A stretch of DNA of 13,550 nt from assembly GCA_023664325.1 (NCBI GenBank), contig JAMPFS010000066.1:1-13550 (forward strand), in the 5' to 3' direction. The stretch is from Clostridium sp. (GTDB taxonomy: Bacteria > Bacillota > Clostridia > Lachnospirales > Lachnospiraceae). Shown piece after piece: positions 7,463 through 13,550 of this stretch (position 1 is its first letter; each line of letters begins with the position of its first letter). The notes beneath the pieces were generated by a model that saw only the letters and a list, made by a program, of their open reading frames with translations, made no database searches and was not told the DNA's origin. The position numbers were made by a program, and so were the translations under genes.

Positions 7463-8763
7463 GTGTCTTTAAACCCTCCTCCCTGTGATGAATTCACAAT
7501 AAACGAATCTGTATTCCTTGAAAACCTTGTCAGCCCGCTCTTCCAGACCATCGGCTCCTCTGCCATCAAAACAAATGCCCGAAGGTCTGCCTTTCTCGGT
7601 ACAATTTCCCCGTTATCCACAATATCCAAATCCTGAAAGTCAATGACCTCCTGCGCAATAAACCGTCTTGGTTCCCTCTTTAACAGTGCAATAAAATCCT
7701 CCTTCTGCTGCTTTGTCATGGAACTGCCAAATACAACACCATATCCGCCTGCCTCTGCCACATCTTTTAAGACCAAATCATCAAAATGCTCCAGGACATA
7801 TTTCATATCCTGCTCATAAAACGGCAGATAGGTCGGTGCATTGCTAAGAATCGGCTCTTCACCTAAGTAATACCGAATCATCTTCGGAACAAAATAATAA
7901 ATGCCCTTATCGTCCGCCACACCGTTTCCCGGCGCATTTAAGAGTGCCACATTTCCCTTGCGGAATACTTCGTAGACATGCGGAATGCCAATCAGGGATT
8001 CCGGGTTAAAGTTCATCGGATCCAGATATTCATCGGATATCCTGCGGTACACAGCCCCCACTCGTTCCCTTGTTCCGCTAGAGGAAATATAGTAAAGCAT
8101 ATCCTGTTCCACAACCAGTTCCGAGCCGGTCGCGAGATGCGCCCCGGTCTTTTCCGCCAGATACGAATGCTCAAAATAGGCTGCATTATACCTGCCCGGT
8201 GTCAGAATCACGGTATGTCCACCCGGATTCACATAGTCCATCGCTTTCCGCAGTAAATCTGCATAATTCCGGTTGTCCTCTAACCGGTAATCATGAAACG
8301 TATCCGGCGAGCTTCTCCTGCATAAATCCCTTGCAATCATCGGATACGATGCACCGGAAGGCACCCGTAAATTGTCTTCCAATATGTACCAGTTATTGTC
8401 TTTTCCCTTCACCAAATCAATACCGGATATATGGGAATAAATTCCTTTTGGCGGAACCGTTCCCTCGCACTCCGCCATATAGCCGCTGGAAGCAAAAATA
8501 AAATCCTCCGGAACAATCCCGTCCTTCACAATCTGCTTCCCACTGTAAATATCCTTCAAAAATAAATTCAAAGCCATAACACGCTGCTTCAGTCCTTTTT
8601 CCAGGAAACTGAATTCATCATGCTCAATCACTCTCGGTATGGAGTCAAAGGGAAATAACTGCTCTTTGAAAACGTTATTTTTATAGATACCAAATTTCAC
8701 TCCATAGCGTGCCAACAGCTCATTAATCTTGTCCGTGTGCCTTAGTAATTCCAATTGCTGCAT
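7444..8763 (-). CDS. Circularly permuted type 2 ATP-grasp ligase
   Basis: The 439-residue protein matches the circularly permuted ATP-grasp family. Visible motifs, in order, are GIDLVKGKDNNWYILEDN leading into RVPSGASYP (about 114-141), VYRRISDEYLDP (239-249), LLNAPGNGVADDKGIYYF with KMIRYYLGEEPIL (about 274-306), the glycine-rich LKDVAEAGGYGVVFG (332-346), and KADLRAFVLM followed by SSQGGGFKDTWVL (391-437). ATP-grasp enzymes activate a carboxylate as an acyl-phosphate and join it to an amine, usually forming an amide or peptide bond. The acceptor and donor here are unknown. It is the first gene of a five-gene operon; ATG 8763 has AAGGAGG 7 nt upstream. A near-consensus promoter and a leader hairpin precede it. 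No signal peptide, so cytoplasmic. No carrier peptide or Anbu-type proteasome gene is seen beside it. Confidence 0.94.
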   Translation of the reverse strand: MQQLELLRHTDKINELLARYGVKFGIYKNNVFKEQLFPFDSIPRVIEHDEFSFLEKGLKQRVMALNLFLKDIYSGKQIVKDGIVPEDFIFASSGYMAECEGTVPPKGIYSHISGIDLVKGKDNNWYILEDNLRVPSGASYPMIARDLCRRSSPDTFHDYRLEDNRNYADLLRKAMDYVNPGGHTVILTPGRYNAAYFEHSYLAEKTGAHLATGSELVVEQDMLYYISSSGTRERVGAVYRRISDEYLDPMNFNPESLIGIPHVYEVFRKGNVALLNAPGNGVADDKGIYYFVPKMIRYYLGEEPILSNAPTYLPFYEQDMKYVLEHFDDLVLKDVAEAGGYGVVFGSSMTKQQKEDFIALLKREPRRFIAQEVIDFQDLDIVDNGEIVPRKADLRAFVLMAEEPMVWKSGLTRFSRNTDSFIVNSSQGGGFKDTWVLYQ

Positions 8764-8815
8764 GGCGTTTCCTCCTTCCGAATACCAGAAACTTCCGTTC
8801 CTTATAAAATGTTAA

Positions 8816-8844
8816 AAGGCGCCCTGCTTACAGCAGAACGCCTT
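8816..8844 (-). terminator. Terminator-like hairpin in the leader of the ATP-grasp operon
   Basis: On the - strand AAGGCG (8844-8839) pairs with CGCCTT (8821-8816), and inside it CTGC pairs with GCAG around a 5-nt loop, with a 2x2 internal loop between the stems. The 3' side runs into TTTT and then AACATTTT, so the polarity fits - strand termination; the + strand has no T-tract. It lies downstream of the ATP-grasp promoter and upstream of its start codon. It could end readthrough from the sugar-sensing operon, act as an attenuator, or both. The T-tract is short, so strength is uncertain. Confidence 0.5.
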
Positions 8845-8862
8845 CGTTCGTAAATCAAGCAT

Positions 8863-8891
8863 AGTATATTCTCTTTTTTATGGGATGTCAA
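8863..8891 (-). promoter_or_regulatory. Near-consensus sigma-A promoter for the ATP-grasp operon
   Basis: On the - strand TTGACA (8886-8891) is perfect, followed by a 17-bp A-rich spacer and TATACT (8863-8868; 5 of 6 consensus). The -35 begins only 7 bp past the stop of the MglB-like gene. Transcription would start near 8856, giving a leader of about 93 nt that contains the hairpin at 8816-8844. Confidence 0.78.
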
Positions 8892-8898
8892 GGTTTTA

Positions 8899-9936
8899 TT
8901 ATTTCTTCATCAAAAAATCACCAACATTATCAGCCGTAACCTTAGCATATGGTAAATAAATATATTTATCATTTTTTAAATCAAGTTCGTCCAAACCCTC
9001 CTGTGAAACAACCGCAATCGCTAATCTCGCTATTGCAGCCGCCTGACTTTCCTTATCATTATATACTGTTCCTGACAGTTCCAAGTCCACTACCGCATTC
9101 AATCCGACATCCGTTCCGTCAATTCCAAAAAACACCGGCAAATCTGTTTCGGTATAATTTAACTGCTTATATGCATCAATGGCCCCAAGTGCCATATCAT
9201 CATTATTTGCCAAAACAAGTTCAATCGCATTCTGATGTTCTCCAATCATCTGCATCATTCGGTTTTGTGCCTGTGCACGATTCCAGTTTGCAATTCCGTA
9301 TCCTAATTTTTCAAGCTGAATACCATTATTTTTTAACGTGTCTACTGCATTTTCTGTCCGCATAATCGCATCCTGATGACTAGGCTCTCCCTCTAATACC
9401 ACATATTGAATCTTACCATCTTTGTTACGGTCTAGCCGGCTGTCTTCTTGTATGGCATCAACCACCATTTCCCCCTGAAGTATGCCGGATTGTTTTGCAT
9501 CTGCACCAACATAATACAATTTATCCCACCGCATGATATCCTCCGCAACCGGCTCTCTGTTAAAAAAAATGATTGGCACACCATTTTCTCGGGCAATATC
9601 AATAATGTCAGAAGGGTCCGTTCTGTCTACCAGATTGACACAAAGCACATCACAGCCTGCATAAATCAATTCCTTCACCTGTTCATTCTGTTTCCTCTGT
9701 GAACCGGCTGCTTCCCGAATTGCCATTCTAACCTCAAAGTCAGTACTTTCCAGCTCATCAAATTGTTCCTTAAGGCAATCCAGTAACTGGCCTAAAAAAG
9801 TATCGCTCTGGTCATAATACACCACTCCGACATAAATTTTATTTCCTGCTGTGATTTCCCGTTCTCCACATGCACACAAAAGCAATATACTAATACAGCA
9901 AATCACACACTCTATCCAGATTTGTTTCACTTTCAT
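8899..9936 (-). CDS. mglB: MglB-like glucose/galactose-binding lipoprotein
   Basis: The 345-residue periplasmic-binding-type protein has an N-terminal signal with a lipobox-like LCAC (acylated Cys23). From memory of E. coli MglB, the sugar contacts are matched: the Asp-x-Phe of SDTF near 45-47, Asn126 in FFNREP, His187, Asp189 and Arg193 in GEPSHQDAIMRT, Trp in IANWNRAQA, Asn in LANNDDMALGA, Asp in FFGIDG and Asn in GTVYNDK. The calcium loop of that family is also visible (DRNKDGKIQ, 169-177). It should bind glucose, galactose or a close hexose outside the membrane, for transport or sensing. It is last in the operon, 37 bp after the anchored binding protein, with only a weak GGGAAG site. The MglA ATPase and MglC permease genes that usually follow mglB are absent here. 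Confidence 0.9.
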   Translation of the reverse strand: MKVKQIWIECVICCISILLLCACGEREITAGNKIYVGVVYYDQSDTFLGQLLDCLKEQFDELESTDFEVRMAIREAAGSQRKQNEQVKELIYAGCDVLCVNLVDRTDPSDIIDIARENGVPIIFFNREPVAEDIMRWDKLYYVGADAKQSGILQGEMVVDAIQEDSRLDRNKDGKIQYVVLEGEPSHQDAIMRTENAVDTLKNNGIQLEKLGYGIANWNRAQAQNRMMQMIGEHQNAIELVLANNDDMALGAIDAYKQLNYTETDLPVFFGIDGTDVGLNAVVDLELSGTVYNDKESQAAAIARLAIAVVSQEGLDELDLKNDKYIYLPYAKVTADNVGDFLMKK

Positions 9937-9973
9937 ATCAAACTTCCCACTTTCTATTGATTGATGAAAAAGC

Positions 9974-10948
9974 TTACTGGCTCATTGTAAAAATAATTTC
10001 CTGATTTTGGGGAGAAAACAGGTCTTCCCGACGAATGACCGTATGGGAAACCGTTTGGTCTTTCATCTGGTACAAATAATGCCTAAAGCACTCCGCAACT
10101 TCTGTCACGCTTTGATAACCCACATTAAATTCATCCGGCACAATTAAACATTCAGCAATGCCTGTATCCAGATAATAAATAGCTCCAGTCGAATTTCCTA
10201 TCCCATATACTAAAGCACCATGCAAGTCATTGGCAGCCGAACACTCACCAGCTGTAACCAAACTGTCATTATCAAGAGCAACTACAATATCTACTTTGGG
10301 CTGTCTTTGCAATAACTCCTTCCTGTTCTCTGCAGAAAACCCGGTAAGAATCCAGTTGATTTTGACCTCTGACTTCTGTAGAACCTCTTCAACTCCCCTT
10401 CTCCGGTTTACAGAAGCCTCTGAATCTTCGTTTCCAACAACAATCCCCACAGTCTTTTCTTTTATATTTTCATTGTAGTCTTTCAACAATTCCTCTGCCA
10501 ATTTCTTACCCATCGCATAATTGTCTGGTTCCGTGACCGGAACAACGGCTAATTCCCATTCTTCCAATACCGCACTTTCTACAAGCATGACAGGCACCTT
10601 ATTTTCGATCTTTTTTAACATTTTCCCTATGCCCGTGTCAGCGACAGGTTGTACAATAACTGCATCTGCTCCGTTTTCAATTTCTTCCTGTATCACATTG
10701 ATTTCCTCTTCAACGGTCAATACCTCTCCAATGCTGACAATAAATAGTTCAACTCCACAGTCCTGTGCTGCCATTTTCAGTCCATACCGGAATGCAGACC
10801 ATTGATTGTCATCTGAATTTTGAATAATCACAGCAACTTTTTTTAACTTTTTGCCGTTCTGTTCCTTGAACATGAAAACTGCCAGTATTACAACGATAAC
10901 AGTTAACATCATCTCCATAATAATAAATAATTTTTTGCCATTCTTCAT
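9974..10948 (-). CDS. Membrane-anchored periplasmic-binding-protein-like sugar sensor
   Basis: The ~324-residue protein has one N-terminal membrane segment (about residues 8-26, IIMEMMLTVIVVILAVFMF) without a lipobox cysteine, so it is probably held by an uncleaved anchor. An extracytoplasmic periplasmic-binding domain of the RbsB/LacI-like type follows: KKVAVIIQNSDDNQWSAF, GADAVIVQPVADTGI, TVGIVVGNEDSEASVNRRRG, VDIVVALDNDSLVTAGE. It is probably a ligand sensor that works with the adjacent histidine kinase rather than a transport component; this is inferred from position and anchoring. The start is taken as ATG 10948, in a TGATG overlap with the kinase stop and with AAGGAA about 8 nt upstream; GTG 10951 is an alternative. 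The ligand is unknown and the MglB pocket residues are not recognisable here. Confidence 0.87.
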   Translation of the reverse strand: MKNGKKLFIIMEMMLTVIVVILAVFMFKEQNGKKLKKVAVIIQNSDDNQWSAFRYGLKMAAQDCGVELFIVSIGEVLTVEEEINVIQEEIENGADAVIVQPVADTGIGKMLKKIENKVPVMLVESAVLEEWELAVVPVTEPDNYAMGKKLAEELLKDYNENIKEKTVGIVVGNEDSEASVNRRRGVEEVLQKSEVKINWILTGFSAENRKELLQRQPKVDIVVALDNDSLVTAGECSAANDLHGALVYGIGNSTGAIYYLDTGIAECLIVPDEFNVGYQSVTEVAECFRHYLYQMKDQTVSHTVIRREDLFSPQNQEIIFTMSQ

Positions 10949-12813
10949 CACACTGTTTCCTTCTTCTTTCTGTCAAACATTTCTTCCCTGCTAAACAGAT
11001 ATCCCTTTTCAAAAATCTGTCTGTTATCTTCATTATAGGCAATCGCCGGAATACAAATTGAAACAATTGTTCCCTCGTCCAACTCACTTTCAACATGAAT
11101 GCCATACTTTTTGCCAAAAAGAATCTGAATGCGGTTATTCACATTCACCAGCCCGACTCCCGAGCCGTGTTTGTGAACCCGATTGCTATCTGTCAGCAAT
11201 GACTTTACTTCCTCCTCAGCCATTCCCATACCATTATCCGCCACAGAGAGAATAATATTCCCTTCCTTCAGTGTTCCGGTCACTTTGATTTCCCCACAAT
11301 CATCCATGCTATTGACTCCATAATTAATCGCATTCTCAAGTATTGGCTGTAAAACCAGTTTTACAATACAATATGGATGAATCTCCTCGTCTATGTCAAA
11401 ATCAACGGAAAATGAATTTTTATAACGAATCTTTTGTATATTCATATAACTTTTCGCATGCTGCAGCTCGTCCTGCACACTGATTATCGTATGTCCTTTG
11501 GAAAGACTGATTCGAAAGAGCTTTGCCAGTTCTGATATCATAAATACCGCATCGTCATTCCGTTCTCCTTCAATCATCCAGGTAATTGAATCCAATGCAT
11601 TATACAGAAAATGCGGATTAATCTGACTTTGCAGTGCATCCAGTTCACTTTTTCTTCTCTCGTTCTGCTCTATGACAATCTCATGCATAAGCGTATCTAT
11701 CTGTTCATACGAACGTTGTATCGAACAGCCCAAATGCCTGATTTCCTGAGAACCGCCAATATAAATATCCGGCTTTTCTCCTGCTTCATATTCCCGAACT
11801 GACTCATCCAGCTTTAAAATAGGTTGAGAAATCCTGACAGAAACAACACGGTTAATCACCGTAAGCAGCATTCCCATTAAAAATATAAGCATAATGATAA
11901 AATAGCGGGTTGTCAGCATATCATGAGTAAAGGTTGCATCCGGAATCACCCCCACCAGTTTCCATCCTGTATAACCGACAGTATGAACAATTACTTTTCG
12001 ATGTTCTCCCTCAAATGTCTCGTCATAGATACCATCCTTATATTTTGCAACCGCTTTATTATTCTCATTGAAAATTCCATTACTAATCTGAATTTGCCGC
12101 ATATGATAAATAATCCTGCCATCACCGTCGCATAAATAATAATATTGTCCGCTATTTGATGTATTAATCTGTTCCATTATCCGGGAAATGCCACTATAAT
12201 CCATATCAACCAACAAAACACCCAATACAGGAAGATTGTTATCCGTCAGTTCAACAACACGGCTTAAGGAAATTACCCAGTAATAATGAAAGGTTCCGTC
12301 ATCAAACAAATTCTGAATGTGTGGCGTTGAGAAATGCATATTTTCCATCTTATCCATTGCCTGCTGATACCAGCCCTGTTTTGTAACATTCGGATCCTCT
12401 TTTTGCAATGCTACCGGCTCCGCCTCCAGCAGGCTGCCATAATTGTTATATATTGCGATACTCCGCAGATTATCTTTGTTTGATTCATATAAAAGATTCA
12501 TTTCCCGCCGAATATCATTATCCGGGGCTGAGAAATCATTATTCTTTATTACACTATAATAAATCGTATCTGATATCTGCCGCATACTGACCAGATAATC
12601 CTCCAGATTTTCACAGGTCTGTTCCATCAATTTCTCTGTATTCTGCACCAGTTCCTGCTGGTATAATGCCGAAAAACGGATATACAGTACAATTCCCAAA
12701 ATCAGCATGATTGAAATAGACATTACAGAAAACACCAGCATAATCACTGACTGCATCCCTTGCGGCTTTTGTTTCTTTAGATAATCCAAATTGTCATTTC
12801 CCACTTTCAACAT
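10948..12813 (-). CDS. YesM/LytS-type sensor histidine kinase
   Basis: The 621-residue protein has a membrane segment at about 22-46, an extracytoplasmic sensing region (about 47-302, probably Cache-like), a second segment at about 303-323, and a HAMP-like linker. The His_kinase domain carries His401 in QINPHFLYNALDSI, and the ATPase domain carries Asn494 in LQPILENAINYG, Asp526 in VADNGMGM and the glycine loop GSGVGL (550-555). This is the pattern of the YesM/LytS class, which phosphorylates AraC-type response regulators. ATG 12813 overlaps the regulator gene by 20 bp and has GAGG 5 nt upstream; the 31 in-frame codons before it lie within the regulator and have no kinase match. Coupling to an upstream regulator and a downstream anchored binding protein suggests carbohydrate sensing. 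Confidence 0.93.
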   Translation of the reverse strand: MLKVGNDNLDYLKKQKPQGMQSVIMLVFSVMSISIMLILGIVLYIRFSALYQQELVQNTEKLMEQTCENLEDYLVSMRQISDTIYYSVIKNNDFSAPDNDIRREMNLLYESNKDNLRSIAIYNNYGSLLEAEPVALQKEDPNVTKQGWYQQAMDKMENMHFSTPHIQNLFDDGTFHYYWVISLSRVVELTDNNLPVLGVLLVDMDYSGISRIMEQINTSNSGQYYYLCDGDGRIIYHMRQIQISNGIFNENNKAVAKYKDGIYDETFEGEHRKVIVHTVGYTGWKLVGVIPDATFTHDMLTTRYFIIMLIFLMGMLLTVINRVVSVRISQPILKLDESVREYEAGEKPDIYIGGSQEIRHLGCSIQRSYEQIDTLMHEIVIEQNERRKSELDALQSQINPHFLYNALDSITWMIEGERNDDAVFMISELAKLFRISLSKGHTIISVQDELQHAKSYMNIQKIRYKNSFSVDFDIDEEIHPYCIVKLVLQPILENAINYGVNSMDDCGEIKVTGTLKEGNIILSVADNGMGMAEEEVKSLLTDSNRVHKHGSGVGLVNVNNRIQILFGKKYGIHVESELDEGTIVSICIPAIAYNEDNRQIFEKGYLFSREEMFDRKKKETV

Positions 12814-13550
12814 GCTCCCCTCTATATTTGGAAGGAGATACTCCAAACTTTCTCTTAAATACATAACTAAAATAATTCGGATCCGCATAACCGACACTAT
12901 TTGCAATCATATAGCTTTTTTCATTTGTCGCAATCAGCATGCTCGCTGCCTGTTCCATTCGATAATCTGTAAGATAACTGATAAAAGAACTTCCCGTCTC
13001 TTTTTTGAAGATCGTAGAAAAATAGGAATTTGACACACCCAAAACTTCACATATGTGATCCAATGAAAGTTCTTCCTCCATATAATGGTCTTGAACATAT
13101 TCTATTGCTCTGGACACAAAGGATTTGGTTGATTTATTTCGTGTACCGATCAGTTTCTCGCGAACAAAAAGGCATCTGTCAAGCAGCCATTTTTGCAGCG
13201 CTTCTGGCTCTAATTCAAGAATGCTGCAATACAACTCTTTGATATCTTCCGAGAAATCTGATATTTCAATATCATTATTCATTAAAAACCTATATATCAG
13301 CGTCATCAATTCCATAATATCAATATGATATTGCTGTAGAGCCTTGTCGGGGAAAATAGTATGATTCAAATATTTATCAACTGCCTCTATCACCTCTTCT
13401 GCAGAACCCAAACGAATCATCTTAAATAAATTATCCAATTCGACATCATTCACCGAATCGGATTTTCCCATTTTCCAAGGTGCAATCTCCTCTATGTTTT
13501 GAGTTTCCGCAAAATGCAATTTCACAATGGATATATCTTCCCAAAGTACC
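12794..13550 (-). CDS. YesN-type AraC-family response regulator, N-terminal part outside window
   Basis: The frame stays open to the right edge, so the GTG at 13525 is internal and the gene begins outside. The last ~100 residues are an AraC-type DNA-binding domain with two helix-turn-helix units: LSLDHICEVLGVSNSYFSTI, followed by FKKETGSSFISYLTDYRM, then IANSVGYADPNYFSYVFKRK and FGVSPSKYR. Upstream is a helical connector typical of YesN regulators. The receiver domain with its phospho-acceptor Asp should lie outside the window, so it cannot be checked. The partner is the overlapping histidine kinase. It probably activates sugar uptake or glycan-use genes; its targets, possibly including its own operon, are not visible. 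A stand-alone AraC regulator is less likely given the kinase next to it. Confidence 0.88.
   Translation of the reverse strand, partial: VLWEDISIVKLHFAETQNIEEIAPWKMGKSDSVNDVELDNLFKMIRLGSAEEVIEAVDKYLNHTIFPDKALQQYHIDIMELMTLIYRFLMNNDIEISDFSEDIKELYCSILELEPEALQKWLLDRCLFVREKLIGTRNKSTKSFVSRAIEYVQDHYMEEELSLDHICEVLGVSNSYFSTIFKKETGSSFISYLTDYRMEQAASMLIATNEKSYMIANSVGYADPNYFSYVFKRKFGVSPSKYRGEHVESGK

Noticed and set aside
8899..9936. Calcium EF-hand-like loop as evidence of a calcium-signalling protein
   Set aside because: The loop is the known structural calcium site of glucose/galactose-binding proteins, not a separate function.
1..13550. tRNA, rRNA, CRISPR arrays, insertion sequences, prophage genes
   Set aside because: None was seen on reading; no direct-repeat arrays, transposase or integrase motifs appear.

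Overview
The window looks like a chromosomal segment of a gut-type Firmicute, most likely class Clostridia, probably Lachnospiraceae. The basis is protein style, strong AGGAGG-type ribosome binding sites, moderate GC, a YesM/YesN-type two-component pair and sugar-binding lipoproteins. This placement is inferred from style, not from a database search. Only the first gene is on the + strand; from about 990 to the right edge every gene reads on the - strand.

Left region (1-3937): the 3' part of a Fic-domain protein with an N-terminal inhibitory motif, then on the - strand a GNAT acetyltransferase, a 5'-truncated flavodoxin-family remnant, a YbaK-type Cys-tRNA(Pro) deacylase and a cytoplasmic GH51 alpha-L-arabinofuranosidase. 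The arabinofuranosidase has a recognisable promoter of its own at 3977-4005.

Central region (8891 down to 4046, - strand): a five-gene operon behind a near-consensus promoter (TTGACA, 17 bp, TATACT). In transcription order it encodes a circularly permuted ATP-grasp ligase, an alpha-E helical protein, a transglutaminase-like cysteine peptidase, and two paralogues of the aspartoacylase/succinylglutamate desuccinylase zinc-hydrolase family. The second paralogue has lost both zinc histidines and the catalytic glutamate, and it is translationally coupled to the intact one. The first three genes form a known but functionally undefined predicted amide-bond or peptide-modification module. The active/inactive hydrolase pair is the most unusual part of the window. 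A terminator-like hairpin lies inside the operon's 5' leader, between promoter and first start codon.

Right region (13550 down to 8899, - strand): a sugar-sensing operon with a YesN/AraC-type response regulator (cut by the window edge), a YesM/LytS-type sensor kinase, a membrane-anchored periplasmic-binding-protein homologue, and an MglB-like lipoprotein with an apparently complete glucose/galactose pocket and calcium loop. No ABC ATPase or permease follows; the binding-protein gene runs directly into the promoter of the ATP-grasp operon.

No tRNA, rRNA, CRISPR array, insertion sequence or phage gene was recognised.
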